Below, piece after piece: positions 27,316-38,312 of a DNA stretch of 64,000 nt. Every line of letters starts with the position of its first letter. Within the stretch, counting starts at the first letter, position 1. Origin of the DNA: Halieaceae bacterium (GTDB lineage: Bacteria > Pseudomonadota > Gammaproteobacteria > Pseudomonadales > Halieaceae); assembly GCA_902623175.1 (NCBI GenBank), contig CACNSR010000001.1, positions 1 through 64,000 of the forward strand. Reading direction: 5' to 3'. The notes below the pieces were generated by a model. The model was not told the DNA's origin and ran no database searches. It saw only the letters and a program-made list of their open reading frames with translations. Made by a program: the position numbers and the translations under genes.

Positions 27316-30300
27316 ATGCTTGTCCTGCCCGGATCTTCCGCGCTGTCCGCCGCCCGTTTTCAACTCTTGGCGGCCGACATTTCTGCGCTGGGTCTGGGGC
27401 TCTCCCTGCGGGAGGTAATGCATGTCTATGCGGTTGACATCGCACCGAATGAAACTATCGACAGCGACCGTCTGGCGGCGCTGCTTCAACCGGGCACTGC
27501 AGCGGCCGTAGACTCATCAGCACCCGACCGGCCGGGGCAGCGAATTGTCGCGCCGCGGTTTGGCACCATCTCCCCGTGGTCCAGTAAAGCAACTGATATC
27601 GCCCACAACTGCGGTTTCTCCAATGTTGGGCGTATCGAGAGAGTGACGCTATTCGGGATTGACGGCCTGACTGAAGGTGATGATACCCGCGCGCTGGATG
27701 CGCTGATTCATGACCGAATGGTCGAGACTGTCGTCGGTTCGTCAGACGATTTACACCCGCTGTTCGAGCGATCCGCGCCCCGATCCTATGACGAGTTCGA
27801 CCTGTTGGGCGGCGGCGCTGCGGCCTTGACGCGAGCCAACACCGAATTGGGGCTTGCGTTGACAGAAGACGAGATCAGCTACCTCGTTGAAGCGTTCTCC
27901 AACTTGGGGCGCAATCCCCGGGACATCGAATTGATGATGTTCGCGCAGGCGAACTCCGAGCACTGCCGCCACAAAATTTTCAACGCCAGTTGGGAAATCG
28001 ACGGTGTGAAGCAGGATCACTCCCTGTTTGCAATGATCCGTCATACCCATGAAGTGGGTGGCGACAACGTCCTTTCAGCTTACTCCGATAATGCTGCGGT
28101 CGTCACAGGCCATCGGGCCGGCCGGTTCTATCCAGACGTTGCTGATCAGGTCTGGCGATTCCACGATGAGTCGATTCATCTGTTGATGAAAGTGGAGACG
28201 CACAACCACCCGACGGCGATCTCGCCTTTTGCCGGTGCGGGCACCGGTTCGGGTGGTGAAATTCGTGACGAGGGTGCCGTAGGGCGAGGGTCGCGACCCA
28301 AGGTCGGTCTGGTGGGTTTCTCGGTCTCCCACTTGGAGTTGCCCGACAAGCCCCGTCCCTGGGAGTTAGGTTATGGCCGCCCGGACAGAATTGTCTCGCC
28401 GTTAAATATCATGACCGAGGGGCCCATCGGCGCTGCGGCCTTTAACAATGAGTTTGGCAGGCCCAATCTCGCGGGCTACTTCCGAACTTTCGAAACCCAG
28501 ACGGCCGGCGGTGTCAGGGGATATCACAAACCCATCATGATCGCTGGCGGATTCGGTAACGTGCGCACCGAGCACGTTGACAAGGATGAATATTCCGCCG
28601 GCGCCAAATTGGTGGTGTTGGGTGGCCCTGCGATGCTGATTGGTTTGGGCGGTGGTGCAGCGTCATCCATGGCGAGCGGTGACAGTGCCGAGGATCTCGA
28701 CTTTGCCTCGGTGCAGCGACAAAACCCTGAAATACAGCGCCGCTGCCAGGAGGTGATTGATCGCTGCTGGAGTCTGGGTACTGACAATCCCATCGCCTTT
28801 ATCCACGATGTCGGTGCGGGAGGGTTGAGCAACGCGCTGCCCGAGCTGGTCAAGGATGGGGGCCGGGGAGGGCGCTTCGAGCTTCGCGATGTGCCGAACG
28901 ATGAACCAGGCATGACGCCGCTTGAGATCTGGTGTAACGAATCCCAGGAGCGCTATGTGTTGGCGGTAGAGCCCGATCAGCTGGCGCGATTCGAATCGAT
29001 CTGTGACCGGGAGCGCTGTCCCTATGCCGTCGTCGGTGAGGCGACAGAAGCCCACCATCTCGCGGTGACGGATCGCCACTTCAGCAATGACCCGGTTGAT
29101 CTGCCCATGTCAGTGCTGTTTGGCAAACCTCCCAAGATGCACCGCCAAGCCTCACGCAGGCCGCCGGTCAGTGATGGCTTTGATGCCAGCACGGTCTCGC
29201 TACCGGAATCCTTGGAGCGGGTGCTCACCTTTCCGGCGGTGGCGTCAAAGAGCTTCCTCATTACGATTGGCGATCGCAGCGTTACAGGCATGGTGTCCCG
29301 GGATCAGATGGTGGGTCCCTGGCAGGTGCCGGTGGCGGACTGTGCCGTCACCACCGTGTCACTCGACACGCATCTGGGCGAGGCCATGGCGATGGGTGAG
29401 CGCACGCCGCTGGCGCTGTTGGACGGACCGGCATCGGGGCGCATGGCGGTGGCCGAGGCGATCACCAATATCCTGGCCGCACCGATTGAGTCGCTCAGTG
29501 ATATCAAGCTCTCTGCAAACTGGATGTGTGCGGCAGGTTTTAAAGGCGACGACGCGATTCTCTACGACACGGTCGCCGCCGTGGGACGTGATTTCTGTCC
29601 TGCGCTGGGTGTCACGATACCCGTCGGCAAAGACTCCATGTCCATGCGCACCGTGTGGCAGGAAGGGGGGGAAGACCGCGCCGTTACCGCGCCCGTCTCG
29701 CTGATTGTGTCGGCGTTTGCTCCCTGTGATGATGTTCGCAAGGTACTGACACCGGAGTTGTCTCCCCGCGAGGACACGGCGCTTTTACTGGTAGATTTGG
29801 GCCGCGGCAAGGACCGGCTGGGTGGCTCGGTACTGGCGCAGGTGTGGCAACAGATGGGCAGCGTTGCCCCCGACGTTGCTGCTGATGATATTCACGCGTT
29901 CTTCGAGCTGATCAAAAACGCCAAGGACAACGACTGGGTGCTTGCCTACCACGACCGCTCTGACGGTGGTTTGCTGGTTACTCTGTTGGAAATGGCGTTT
30001 GCGGGGCGCTGCGGTCTGCAGGTGGATCTCGAGGTCTCGCCCGATCAAGCCAATGCAAGGCTCTTTTCTGAAGAGGCGGGCGCTGTCTTGCAGGTGGCGA
30101 CCGAGCATGTGGCCGATATTTTGGCTTGCGCTAAGGCGGTCGGCCTTGGCGACGCGGTAACCCGCATTGCGACGCCACGCGCCGATGGGCGCATTGCGGT
30201 GAATACCCCGCAGTTCGAGCTGATCGACAGCCGACGCGAAGCCTTGCAGTCGTTGTGGGCAGAGACAAGCCATGCCATCGCCCGTGTCCGCGACAATGCC

Positions 30301-31188
30301 GATTGCGCCGACCAGGAGTTTGCGGCCATAGGGGAGCAGGATCCCGGTTTGTCCGCTCATCTCAGCTACGACTGCGAAGCTGATATCGCCGCGCCCTTCA
30401 TTGCTACCGGGCAGCGCCCCCGCATAGCGGTCCTGCGCGAGCAGGGGGTCAACGGCCAGATGGAGATGGCGGCGGCCTTTGACCGCGCCGGGTTTACGGC
30501 AGTCGATGTGCACATGAGCGATGTCATTGCCGGTCGGCAGGATCTGTCTGATTGTCATGGTCTGGCAGCCTGCGGCGGGTTTTCCTACGGCGATGTGCTG
30601 GGTGCCGGAGAGGGCTGGGCAAAAAGTATTTTGTTTAATGAGTCAGTCCGTTACCGGTTCGAGCAGTTTTTTGCGCGGACCGACACCTTTGCTTTGGGGG
30701 TCTGTAATGGCTGCCAGATGCTGTCAGCGCTCCAGGAAATCATCCCCGGGACGGGTCACTGGCCACGCTTTGCGCGCAATCGCTCTGAGCAGTACGAGGC
30801 GCGCCTGTCGCTGGTGAGAGTGGAGGCATCGCCGTCAGTGCTGCTGTCGGGTATGGAAGGATCGCACCTGCCGATTGTGGTGGCCCATGGAGAGGGGCGC
30901 GCGCAATTCGCCTCAGCCGATGAACAGGCCTCGTTGGAGGGTGCGGGTTTGGTGGCCATGCGCTTTATCGATCACGATCTGCAGGTCGCCGGTAGTTATC
31001 CCTACAACCCCAATGGATCCCCGGATGGCATCACTGGCCTTTGTAATAAGGACGGGCGGATTACCATCATGATGCCGCACCCAGAACGCGTCTTCCGTGC
31101 CGCGCAACTCTCCTGGTGTCCCTCCGAATGGCAAACTGACTCCGGATGGATGCGACTCTTCCGCAATGCGCGGGTCTGGCTTGAGTAA
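27316..31188 (+). CDS. purL: Phosphoribosylformylglycinamidine synthase
   Basis: 1290 aa single-chain PurL of proteobacterial type, fourth step of purine synthesis (FGAR + Gln + ATP to FGAM). The start ATG 27316 has AGGA at good spacing; the track start at 27235 lies in the promoter region. N-terminal PurS-like domain, linker, two AIRS-like halves ([38 protein letters not shown]), and a C-terminal glutaminase with Cys in [12 protein letters not shown] and His/Glu in MPHPERVFR. Length equals the E. coli enzyme. A TATACT hexamer at 27281 may be its -10 element. Divergent from mltF. Confidence 0.97.
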   Translation: MLVLPGSSALSAARFQLLAADISALGLGLSLREVMHVYAVDIAPNETIDSDRLAALLQPGTAAAVDSSAPDRPGQRIVAPRFGTISPWSSKATDIAHNCGFSNVGRIERVTLFGIDGLTEGDDTRALDALIHDRMVETVVGSSDDLHPLFERSAPRSYDEFDLLGGGAAALTRANTELGLALTEDEISYLVEAFSNLGRNPRDIELMMFAQANSEHCRHKIFNASWEIDGVKQDHSLFAMIRHTHEVGGDNVLSAYSDNAAVVTGHRAGRFYPDVADQVWRFHDESIHLLMKVETHNHPTAISPFAGAGTGSGGEIRDEGAVGRGSRPKVGLVGFSVSHLELPDKPRPWELGYGRPDRIVSPLNIMTEGPIGAAAFNNEFGRPNLAGYFRTFETQTAGGVRGYHKPIMIAGGFGNVRTEHVDKDEYSAGAKLVVLGGPAMLIGLGGGAASSMASGDSAEDLDFASVQRQNPEIQRRCQEVIDRCWSLGTDNPIAFIHDVGAGGLSNALPELVKDGGRGGRFELRDVPNDEPGMTPLEIWCNESQERYVLAVEPDQLARFESICDRERCPYAVVGEATEAHHLAVTDRHFSNDPVDLPMSVLFGKPPKMHRQASRRPPVSDGFDASTVSLPESLERVLTFPAVASKSFLITIGDRSVTGMVSRDQMVGPWQVPVADCAVTTVSLDTHLGEAMAMGERTPLALLDGPASGRMAVAEAITNILAAPIESLSDIKLSANWMCAAGFKGDDAILYDTVAAVGRDFCPALGVTIPVGKDSMSMRTVWQEGGEDRAVTAPVSLIVSAFAPCDDVRKVLTPELSPREDTALLLVDLGRGKDRLGGSVLAQVWQQMGSVAPDVAADDIHAFFELIKNAKDNDWVLAYHDRSDGGLLVTLLEMAFAGRCGLQVDLEVSPDQANARLFSEEAGAVLQVATEHVADILACAKAVGLGDAVTRIATPRADGRIAVNTPQFELIDSRREALQSLWAETSHAIARVRDNADCADQEFAAIGEQDPGLSAHLSYDCEADIAAPFIATGQRPRIAVLREQGVNGQMEMAAAFDRAGFTAVDVHMSDVIAGRQDLSDCHGLAACGGFSYGDVLGAGEGWAKSILFNESVRYRFEQFFARTDTFALGVCNGCQMLSALQEIIPGTGHWPRFARNRSEQYEARLSLVRVEASPSVLLSGMEGSHLPIVVAHGEGRAQFASADEQASLEGAGLVAMRFIDHDLQVAGSYPYNPNGSPDGITGLCNKDGRITIMMPHPERVFRAAQLSWCPSEWQTDSGWMRLFRNARVWLE

Positions 31189-31278
31189 CTGTTACATGGT
31201 GTTGACGCCACTGAGTCGTTACACTCCGCGCCTGTTCAATGATGCGATCACTGCCGAGCCGGCGATCAAGTAAATCCG

Positions 31279-33186
31279 ATGACCAACCGCTACCCCCTGT
31301 GGAAAAACCTGCTCATCCTCATCGTGGTGCTCTGCGGCTTTTATTACGCCGCGCCCAACCTGTATGCCCCTGATCCGGCATTGCAAATTGCCGGCGCGAG
31401 TAGTGCGCAACAGATCGACGAGCGTGTGCTTGCGAGAGCGACGGCAGCGCTGACCAAGGCGGGGATCGGCTCTTTCGGTGAAGAGCTGCAAAATAAGGGT
31501 AAATCAGCCCTGTTGCGGCTGACTGATCGCGAGCAGCAGCTGCGAGCACAGGCCATATTGGCGCGAGAGCTGGGCGATGGCTTCATTGTTGCGTTAAACC
31601 TTGCGCCCACCACGCCCAACTGGTTAGTAGATGGCGGCGCCACTCCGATGAAGCTCGGGCTGGATCTGAGCGGCGGCGTGCACTTCAAGCTCGAAGTCGA
31701 TGTGGCGGCAGCGACCGAGCGCAGGCTAAATCAGTATGAAACCGGTATCCAGAAGCGGCTAAGAGAGGAGCGTATTCGAGGTCGAGTCACTCTGGATGGC
31801 CAAAAAGTCGTCATGCAGTTCCGTACCGAGGCCGATCGTGAAGCGGCTCGCCGCGAGGTGGTGGACCTGTACCCCGAGCTCTTTCTGGATCGTGTGGACG
31901 AAGCCGAAATCTGGTCGCTCTATGCAGAAGTCACCGAGCAAACGATCAAGGAGCTGGTCGACTACGCCGTGGCGCAAAACCTCACAACCATTCGCAACCG
32001 CGTGAATGAGTTGGGGGTGTCCGAGCCGCTGGTGCAGCGCCAGGGCAGCAATCGTATTGTTGTGGAGTTGCCGGGCATTCAGGATACCGCCGAGGCGAAG
32101 CGTATCCTCGGCAAGGTGGCTAATCTGGAGTTCCGGTTGGTCGCCGAGGCCAATGCACCGATCTCAGAGCGCCAGCGATTCGAGTATCGCAGCGCCGATC
32201 GCGGCGGCATGACGGAGTGGCTCGAGCGCGACGTCATTATTACGGGCGAGAGCGTCTCTAATGCGCAGGCCGGCTTCGATCAGAACGGTCAGCCTAATGT
32301 GTCGATCAGCCTCGACGGTGAGGGCGGCATGCTGATGTCGCGGGCGACCCGCGCCAACATCAAGCGCCGCATGGGCGTCTTGTTCATCGAGAGAAAATAT
32401 CGCACCCGCTATGAGCGGGATGAGTCAGGGGGAGAGGTCGCAGTGCGCATTCCCTATGATGAAAAGAAACTGCTCACCGCCCCGGTGATTCAGTCTGCGC
32501 TGGGTGCACAGTTCCAGATTACGGGCCTCGATAATCCTGCCGAGTCTTCTGAGCTGGCGCTTATGTTGCGCGCCGGTGCGCTCGCTGCACCCATCACCTT
32601 TGTGGAGGAACGCACGGTGGGCCCCTCTTTGGGTGCGGAGAATATTCGCCTTGGCATGAAATCGGTGCAGGTCGGTTTGGCGCTGGTTGTTGTGTTCATG
32701 ATTCTTTACTACCGCGTATTTGGTATTGCTGCCGTGATCGCGTTGTCGGGCAACCTGGTCTTATTGGTCGGCATCATGTCCTTGCTGGGCGCCACACTTA
32801 CCTTGCCGGGCATCGCGGGCATTGTGTTGACCGTCGGGATGGCGGTGGACGCCAATGTGCTGATCTTCGCGCGAATCCGGGAAGAAATTCGCAGCGGTTC
32901 GCCGCCGCAGACGGCGATCACACAGGGTTTTGATCGCGCGATCGTGACGATTCTCGATGCCAATATCACTACCCTGATTGTGGCCATTATTCTCTATGCG
33001 ATTGGTACCGGACCGATTAAAGGCTTCGCCGTCACCCTGTCTGTCGGCATCATCACATCCATGTTTTCCTCGATCATGGGTACCCGCGCACTGATCAATT
33101 TCATCTACGGCGGTCGCCGGGTGAAGTCACTGGCGATCGGTGGCATCGGAAACAAGCGGTCCAGCACGGAAGGAGCGCCCGCATGA
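31279..33186 (+). CDS. secD: Protein translocase subunit SecD
   Basis: 635 aa, six membrane spans. N-terminal LLILIVVLCGFYYAAPNL anchors the large periplasmic P1 domain. GLDLSGGVHFKLEVD is the SecD signature. The C-terminal block (ALVVVFMILYYRVFG, GIVLTVGMAVDANVLIFARI) is the proton-conducting RND-like membrane part. With SecF it uses proton motive force to complete protein export. The stop overlaps the secF start (ATGA). yajC, normally just upstream, is absent, so this pair starts its own unit 90 bases after purL. Confidence 0.96.
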   Translation: MTNRYPLWKNLLILIVVLCGFYYAAPNLYAPDPALQIAGASSAQQIDERVLARATAALTKAGIGSFGEELQNKGKSALLRLTDREQQLRAQAILARELGDGFIVALNLAPTTPNWLVDGGATPMKLGLDLSGGVHFKLEVDVAAATERRLNQYETGIQKRLREERIRGRVTLDGQKVVMQFRTEADREAARREVVDLYPELFLDRVDEAEIWSLYAEVTEQTIKELVDYAVAQNLTTIRNRVNELGVSEPLVQRQGSNRIVVELPGIQDTAEAKRILGKVANLEFRLVAEANAPISERQRFEYRSADRGGMTEWLERDVIITGESVSNAQAGFDQNGQPNVSISLDGEGGMLMSRATRANIKRRMGVLFIERKYRTRYERDESGGEVAVRIPYDEKKLLTAPVIQSALGAQFQITGLDNPAESSELALMLRAGALAAPITFVEERTVGPSLGAENIRLGMKSVQVGLALVVVFMILYYRVFGIAAVIALSGNLVLLVGIMSLLGATLTLPGIAGIVLTVGMAVDANVLIFARIREEIRSGSPPQTAITQGFDRAIVTILDANITTLIVAIILYAIGTGPIKGFAVTLSVGIITSMFSSIMGTRALINFIYGGRRVKSLAIGGIGNKRSSTEGAPA

Positions 33187-34097
33187 AAGCGATACCGTTC
33201 ATGAAATGGCGCTGGGTGGCCGTGGCGCTGTCCGCGGCCGCATTGTTGGCGGCAATTGGTTCGCTCTCCATAAAGCAATTGAACTGGGGCCTCGATTTCA
33301 CGGGCGGCACCCTAGTCGAGGTCGCCTACAGCGATAGCGCCGATCTGGGTGCGACACGCACGGTTCTGGATCAGGAAGGTTACGAGGGTGCCGTGGTGGT
33401 CAGCTTTGGGACCGACAAGGATGTGTTGGTGCGCTTGCCCGACGGTTACTCGGATGAGCAGGGCGCGTTTATGGTCGATAAGCTTCGGTCGGCGACCGAG
33501 ATGAGCATTGAGCTGCGCCGGATCGAGTTTGTAGGACCTCAGGTTGGTGAAGAGCTTAGAGACGACGGCGGGATCGCCATGCTTACCGCGTTGGGACTGG
33601 TGATGCTCTATGTCGCCTTCCGCTTCCAGATTAAATTTGCGCTCGGCGCGGTGATCGCGTTGGTCCACGACGTGATCTTTACTCTCGGCTTCTTCTCGCT
33701 CACAGGATTGGAATTTGACCTGACCGTGCTGGCGGCACTGTTGGCGGTAGTGGGTTATTCGTTGAACGATACGATCGTGGTGTCCGACCGCATTAGGGAG
33801 AACCTGCGGAAAATTCGGCGCGCCAGTCCTGCAGAGGTGATCGATATCTCCCTGACCGAAACGCTGGGCCGAACGCTGGTCACTTCTTTGACCACGTTGT
33901 TGGTGCTAGCCGCGCTCGCCCTGTTTGGTGGGGAAATGATTTTTGGTTTTGCTGTGGCGCTGCTGGTGGGCGTCGCAGTGGGAACCTATTCTTCTATGTA
34001 TGTGGCGGCTACCACGCTGCTGCAATTGGGTGTGAGCAAAGAAGATGTCATGGTGCCCGAGCGCGAGGGTGCCGACCAGGAAGGTTTAATGCCCTGA
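33183..34097 (+). CDS. secF: Protein translocase subunit SecF
   Basis: 304 aa, six membrane spans. GLDFTGGTLVEV is the SecF signature, with AVVGYSLNDTIVVSDRIREN in the fourth span region. The ATG at 33183 has AGGAG seven bases upstream and overlaps the secD stop, so the stoichiometric partners are translationally coupled. The last codons form one arm of the hairpin at 34087. Confidence 0.96.
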   Translation: MKAIPFMKWRWVAVALSAAALLAAIGSLSIKQLNWGLDFTGGTLVEVAYSDSADLGATRTVLDQEGYEGAVVVSFGTDKDVLVRLPDGYSDEQGAFMVDKLRSATEMSIELRRIEFVGPQVGEELRDDGGIAMLTALGLVMLYVAFRFQIKFALGAVIALVHDVIFTLGFFSLTGLEFDLTVLAALLAVVGYSLNDTIVVSDRIRENLRKIRRASPAEVIDISLTETLGRTLVTSLTTLLVLAALALFGGEMIFGFAVALLVGVAVGTYSSMYVAATTLLQLGVSKEDVMVPEREGADQEGLMP

Positions 34098-34108
34098 GGA
34101 GGGCATTA
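34087..34108. terminator. Candidate bidirectional hairpin between secF and suhB
   Basis: TAATGCCC and GGGCATTA form a perfect 8-bp stem with loop TGAGGA that contains the secF stop codon. It sits between convergent genes, 11 bases from the suhB stop. No T run on either side, so termination strength is doubtful. Confidence 0.4.
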
Positions 34109-34119
34109 GCGAGAGCACC

Positions 34120-34914
34120 TCAGGCGGCAGACCACTTAACCAACGGTAGCATTTGGCGCATCAGCTTGCTATTGGCGCAAACGACGTTGCCACTGTCGTA
34201 CCAGCCCTCACCGCCCGACAGGTCGGTTATCAGTCCGCCAGCCTCGCGAACCAATAGCGCGCCGGCGGCGATGTCCCACTCGTTCAGGCCCATTTCCCAA
34301 AATCCGTCCAGGCGACCGGCCGCGATATAGGCCAGATCCAGCGAGGCAGCTCCCGCTCGGCGAACACCCATGGAGCGACTGGTGATGGCCGCGAGTGACT
34401 GGGTATACCAGTCGAGATGCTCCTCACAATGACCTAAAAAAGGCACGCCGGTGCCGAAGAGGCACTCGATGAGTTCGTGGCGGTCGCCAACGCGGATACG
34501 ATGACCATTCAACTGCGCGCCACGGCCGCGCGAGGCAATGAACTCCTCTCGTCTGACCGGGTCATAGACCACGGCGTGTTCGACTTTGCCGCGATGCAAA
34601 CATGCAATACTGATCGCGTAGTGGGGGATCCCTCGCAGAAAATTACTGGTGCCGTCCAGCGGATCAATCACCCAGGTGTAGTCAGAGTCCTCATTCCCAG
34701 ATAGACCACTTTCTTCGCATAGAAAACGATGTTCAGGATAAGCCTTACCTAGCTGATAGAGAATTTCCTTCTCCGCGGCGATATCGACTTCCGTGACAAA
34801 GTCTGCGGCCGCCTTCGCCTGATAGCCGACCCGATCCATATCGTCGGAGGCGCGCACGATCAAGTCTCCCGCTTTACGGGCAGCTCGCAACGCCATCGAT
34901 GCTGTCGGTTCCAT
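34120..34914 (-). CDS. suhB: Inositol monophosphatase family protein SuhB
   Basis: 264 aa from ATG 34914. The length before ALRAARKAG exactly matches the E. coli protein, so the longer track ORF is rejected. Metal-binding motifs: EES (LCEESGLSG), DPLDGTSNFLRG and WDIAAGALLVREAGG. In gammaproteobacteria SuhB also joins NusA/NusG in rRNA antitermination. Divergent from trmJ, as in E. coli, where suhB and trmJ-isc are neighbours. Confidence 0.95.
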   Translation of the reverse strand: MEPTASMALRAARKAGDLIVRASDDMDRVGYQAKAAADFVTEVDIAAEKEILYQLGKAYPEHRFLCEESGLSGNEDSDYTWVIDPLDGTSNFLRGIPHYAISIACLHRGKVEHAVVYDPVRREEFIASRGRGAQLNGHRIRVGDRHELIECLFGTGVPFLGHCEEHLDWYTQSLAAITSRSMGVRRAGAASLDLAYIAAGRLDGFWEMGLNEWDIAAGALLVREAGGLITDLSGGEGWYDSGNVVCANSKLMRQMLPLVKWSAA

Positions 34915-35027
34915 CATGTTTCCAGAGCCTTGGGGCGGCGCATGATAACAGGGGCGATCGGGTGCGCATAAGGCTTTGGTACACTCGCGATCCGCGTTGA
35001 GCCATCCCTTCCAAGAGCCATTCCTGT

Positions 35028-35768
35028 ATGAATCCTGACAACATCGACATTGTCCTGGTCCACACCACGCACAGCGGCAACATCGGGGGTGTGGCACGTG
35101 CTATAAAAAATATGGGTCTCTCTCGACTGACGCTGGTGGCACCCGTCGAATATCCTGCACCTGAGGCAACCTGGCGCGCAGCATCCGCGTTAGATGTGCT
35201 GGAGAACGCGCGCGTGATGGACACCCTCGATGAGGCGATTGCTGACTGTCAATTTGTGGTTGGGACCAGCGCACGGGAGCGCCGCATTCCCTGGCCGGTT
35301 CAAGATGCCCGTCGTTGCGCAGAGCGGATTGCTCGACACGCCGAGTCTGAGCGGGTGGCGATCCTTTTCGGCCGTGAGGATCGCGGGCTACTGAATGAGG
35401 AGTTGCAGCGCTGCAATCTGCACTGCCATATCCCCACCCATGAAGCGTATCCGAGCCTTAATTTGGCCATGGCGGTGCAAATCGTAGCTTACGAGTGCCG
35501 CATGACGCAGTTGGACGGTCAGACGGCGGCCCCTGAGGACGCAGAGTGGGATACACCTTTTGCCAAGGCAGAGGACATGACCCGTTTCTACGCGCATTTG
35601 GAAGAGACACTGATCGATATCGAATTCCTTAACCCGGAGGCCCCTCGCCAGCTCATGCGGCGACTGAAGCGACTTTATAACCGGGTGCGATTGGACGAGA
35701 TGGAGCTCAATATCCTGCGCGGTATTCTCACCGAAACCCAGAAAACCGCGGGTCGAAAAGCCGACTGA
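35028..35768 (+). CDS. trmJ: tRNA (cytidine/uridine-2'-O-)-methyltransferase TrmJ
   Basis: 246 aa SPOUT methyltransferase that 2'-O-methylates position 32 of several tRNAs. IDIVLVHTTHSGNIGGVARA is the N-terminal signature with the conserved Asn; the knotted SAM site is formed by LFGREDRGLLNEEL and SLNLAMAVQIVAYE. The C-terminal helical extension is typical of TrmJ. It directly precedes iscR (54 bases to the iscR ATG), a conserved gammaproteobacterial neighbourhood. Confidence 0.95.
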   Translation: MNPDNIDIVLVHTTHSGNIGGVARAIKNMGLSRLTLVAPVEYPAPEATWRAASALDVLENARVMDTLDEAIADCQFVVGTSARERRIPWPVQDARRCAERIARHAESERVAILFGREDRGLLNEELQRCNLHCHIPTHEAYPSLNLAMAVQIVAYECRMTQLDGQTAAPEDAEWDTPFAKAEDMTRFYAHLEETLIDIEFLNPEAPRQLMRRLKRLYNRVRLDEMELNILRGILTETQKTAGRKAD

Positions 35769-35782
35769 CACCACCTTGGCTT

Positions 35783-35807
35783 ATTCTTGACTAAAATAGT
35801 CGGGAAT
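35783..35807 (+). promoter_or_regulatory. IscR type 1 binding site
   Basis: A 25-bp element with the form ATTCTTGACTAAAATAG followed by TCGGGAAT, closely matching the type 1 IscR consensus (TTGACT...AGTCGG with dyad symmetry). It overlaps the -35 element, so [2Fe-2S]-IscR bound here should block its own transcription: the usual autorepression loop. Confidence 0.85.
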
Positions 35808-35815
35808 AGGACAAT
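35787..35815 (+). promoter_or_regulatory. iscR promoter
   Basis: TTGACT (five of six) and GACAAT (four of six) separated by 17 bases. Seven bases lie between the -10 and the iscR ATG, so transcription would start at or next to the start codon. The TTG used by the ORF track as start at 35787 is in fact the first triplet of this -35. Confidence 0.7.
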
Positions 35816-35822
35816 CCGCCCC

Positions 35823-36281
35823 ATGAAACTGACGACACGTGGGCGATACGCCGTCACTGCCATGCTCGACTTGGCCATAAATGGTGGCAGTCGACCGGTC
35901 TCATTGGCGGACATTTCCGGTAGGCAGGAGATTTCCTTGTCCTATTTGGAGCAATTGTTCGCTAAATTGCGCCGCGAGCAGCTGGTGACCAGTGCCAGAG
36001 GACCCGGTGGTGGCTACCGTCTCGCACGCAGCGGCGCCGAGATTTATGTCGCCGAGATTATTGATGCAGTCGATGAGTCGGTCGATGTGACCAACTGTCA
36101 GGGCAAGGGTAACTGCCAACAGGGAGAGACCTGCCTGACGCATCATTTGTGGGAGGACCTCTCTGGCCAAATCCACGATTTTCTCAGCCATATCAGTCTG
36201 GGAGATTTGATGGATGGACGTGGGCGTCGCCCCAGCCAGCAGATGACGGACGGGGCATTTCAGACCCTGTCTATTCGGTAA
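35823..36281 (+). CDS. iscR: Fe-S cluster assembly transcriptional regulator IscR
   Basis: 152 aa Rrf2-family repressor. It starts [18 protein letters not shown] like all IscR proteins, so ATG 35823 is certain. The wHTH is followed by the [2Fe-2S] cysteines, each five residues apart, in [14 protein letters not shown]. With cluster it represses the isc operon through the site above; without cluster it binds type 2 sites. No Shine-Dalgarno is visible, consistent with a leaderless transcript. Confidence 0.97.
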   Translation: MKLTTRGRYAVTAMLDLAINGGSRPVSLADISGRQEISLSYLEQLFAKLRREQLVTSARGPGGGYRLARSGAEIYVAEIIDAVDESVDVTNCQGKGNCQQGETCLTHHLWEDLSGQIHDFLSHISLGDLMDGRGRRPSQQMTDGAFQTLSIR

Positions 36282-36338
36282 CGACAGTGCGACCAGCGAG
36301 CTGATCGCGCGAGTACAGCAGGGAGAGATGGAAAGAAC

Positions 36339-37571
36339 ATGAATGCACCGGTGACAGTACAAACACCGATTTACCTCGACTACCTGTCGACAACGCCGGT
36401 CGACCCGCGGGTGGTCCAGGTCATGTCGGACTGCCTGTCCACTGAGGGCGTCTTCGGCAATCCCGCATCCCGCTCGCACGTGTTTGGCTGGAAGGCTGAG
36501 GAGGCCGTCGAGAACGCGCGTAATCAGGTGGCCGAGCTCATCAACGCCGATCCGCGAGAGATCGTCTGGACCTCTGGGGCGACTGAATCAGATAACCTCG
36601 CGATCAAAGGGGTGGCGCACTTCTATCACAAGAAGGGTAAGCACATTATTACTTCTAAGATTGAGCACAAAGCCGTGCTCGATACCTGCCGGCAGTTGGA
36701 GCGTGAGGGTTACGAGGTGACCTATCTGGATCCGGATGAGCAGGGGCTAACCACGCCTGCAATGATTCAGTCTGCGCTGCGAGAAGACACAATTTTGGTC
36801 AGCGTGATGCACGCCAATAACGAGATTGGCGTAGTGAATGATGTGGCCGGGATTGGCGAGATTTGCAGGGCTGCGGGCACGCTACTGCATGTCGATGCGG
36901 CTCAAGGTGCGGGCAAAGTACTCCTCGACATGGAGACCATGAAGGTCGACCTGTTGTCGATGTCGGCGCACAAGATGTATGGCCCCAAGGGCGTCGGTGC
37001 GCTGTATGTGCGCCGCAAGCCGCGCGTCCGAATCGAAGCACAGATGCATGGCGGTGGTCATGAACGCGGCATGCGATCCGGTACCCTTGCGACCCATCAG
37101 CTAGTGGGTTTTGGCGAGGCAGCACGGATCGCCAAGGCCGAAATGGCAGATGAGGCTGAGCGGTTGTCGACACTGCGTCACCGGTTCTGGGACGCGATCA
37201 AGGATATTCCCGAGGTCCATATCAACGGCGATCGCGATCAACGTTTACCCGGAGCGCTCAATGTGAGCTTTGCTTTTGTTGAGGGAGAGTCGCTCATCAT
37301 GTCGTTGCGAGATCTAGCGATTTCAAGCGGCTCCGCGTGTACCTCGGCTAGCCTTGAGCCCTCTTACGTGTTGCGGGCCTTGGGGTTGAACGACGAATTG
37401 GCACACAGTTCACTGAGATTCAGCTTCGGGCGGTTTACTACCGAGGCAGAAGTGGATCATGCGGCGCAGTCAGTTCGTCATGCGGTAGAAAAACTGCGCG
37501 AGCTGTCTCCACTGTGGGATATGTATCAGGACGGTGTAGACCTCAACACCATTGAATGGGCCGCGCACTAG
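36339..37571 (+). CDS. iscS: Cysteine desulfurase IscS
   Basis: 410 aa PLP enzyme, the sulphur donor for Fe-S clusters and tRNA thiolation. [15 protein letters not shown] opens the fold. The PLP lysine is in [14 protein letters not shown], and the persulphide Cys is in the mobile loop [14 protein letters not shown]. The eight residues before YLDY fit group I desulfurases with a slightly extended N-terminus. Second gene of the operon, 57 bases after iscR. Confidence 0.97.
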   Translation: MNAPVTVQTPIYLDYLSTTPVDPRVVQVMSDCLSTEGVFGNPASRSHVFGWKAEEAVENARNQVAELINADPREIVWTSGATESDNLAIKGVAHFYHKKGKHIITSKIEHKAVLDTCRQLEREGYEVTYLDPDEQGLTTPAMIQSALREDTILVSVMHANNEIGVVNDVAGIGEICRAAGTLLHVDAAQGAGKVLLDMETMKVDLLSMSAHKMYGPKGVGALYVRRKPRVRIEAQMHGGGHERGMRSGTLATHQLVGFGEAARIAKAEMADEAERLSTLRHRFWDAIKDIPEVHINGDRDQRLPGALNVSFAFVEGESLIMSLRDLAISSGSACTSASLEPSYVLRALGLNDELAHSSLRFSFGRFTTEAEVDHAAQSVRHAVEKLRELSPLWDMYQDGVDLNTIEWAAH

Positions 37572-37601
37572 CGCTATCACGAGGGCCCTTGGGAGAGAAC
37601 C

Positions 37602-37985
37602 ATGGCATATAGCGACAAGGTAATTGACCACTACGAGAACCCCCGCAACGTCGGCAAGCTCGACGACGGTGACGACAACGTCGGTACCGGTATGGTCGGT
37701 GCACCGGCCTGTGGCGATGTGATGCGTCTGCAGATCCAGGTGAACGACGACGGGGTCATCGAGGACGCCAAGTTCAAGACTTATGGCTGCGGCTCGGCTA
37801 TCGCCTCCAGTTCACTTCTGACTGAGTGGGTCAAAGGTAAGAATCTGGATGAAGCTGCGTCGATTAAGAACACCGAGATCGCACAGGAGCTGTCACTGCC
37901 GCCCGTGAAAATTCATTGCTCGGTGCTGGCGGAGGATGCGATCAAAGCCGCTGTCCAGAACTATCGCGATAAGCAGGACGGCTGA
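37602..37985 (+). CDS. iscU: Fe-S cluster scaffold IscU
   Basis: 127 aa. The three cluster cysteines are in [20 protein letters not shown] and [12 protein letters not shown]; the Asp beside the first Cys is present. LPPVKIHC, the segment recognised by HscA (LPPVK), is intact. Clusters are built here from IscS sulphur and handed on through HscBA. Confidence 0.97.
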   Translation: MAYSDKVIDHYENPRNVGKLDDGDDNVGTGMVGAPACGDVMRLQIQVNDDGVIEDAKFKTYGCGSAIASSSLLTEWVKGKNLDEAASIKNTEIAQELSLPPVKIHCSVLAEDAIKAAVQNYRDKQDG

Positions 37986-37986
37986 G

Positions 37987-38310
37987 ATGGCCATTAGCCT
38001 GACCAGTGAGGCAGCGGAGCACGTGAGCCGCCAGCTTGCCAGTCGCGGTAAGGGCGAGGGTATTCGTATCGGGGTGAAGACCTCGGGGTGTTCGGGTCTC
38101 GCCTATGTTCTGGAGTTTGTCGATCAGGCGGAGCCGGAGGACGCCTCTTTTGAGTCTGACGGCGTCAAAGTCTTTGTGGATCCCAAGAGTCTGGTGTACC
38201 TCGATGGCACGATCGTGGATTTCACGCGTGAAGGTCTGAACGAGGGCCTGGAGTTCCGCAACCCCAATGTTGCCGGAGAGTGCGGCTGCGGCGAGAGCTT
38301 CACGGTCTGA
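37987..38310 (+). CDS. iscA: Iron-sulphur cluster assembly protein IscA
   Basis: 107 aa A-type carrier. I use ATG 37987, one base after the iscU stop; the track start lies inside iscU. Conserved cysteines are in [14 protein letters not shown] and the C-terminal GECGCGESF. Accepts Fe or clusters and delivers to [4Fe-4S] targets. Confidence 0.96.
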   Translation: MAISLTSEAAEHVSRQLASRGKGEGIRIGVKTSGCSGLAYVLEFVDQAEPEDASFESDGVKVFVDPKSLVYLDGTIVDFTREGLNEGLEFRNPNVAGECGCGESFTV

Positions 38311-38312
38311 GC

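Noticed and set aside
29785-30558. 257-aa minus-strand ORF inside purL
   Set aside because: Antisense shadow within a conserved gene.
31189-31278. Promoter TTGACG...TACACT before secD
   Set aside because: The spacing between the hexamers is only 12 bases.
35787-35822. TTG start for iscR from the ORF track
   Set aside because: The TTG is part of the -35 hexamer inside the IscR operator; IscR proteins begin at the MKLTTRGRY Met.
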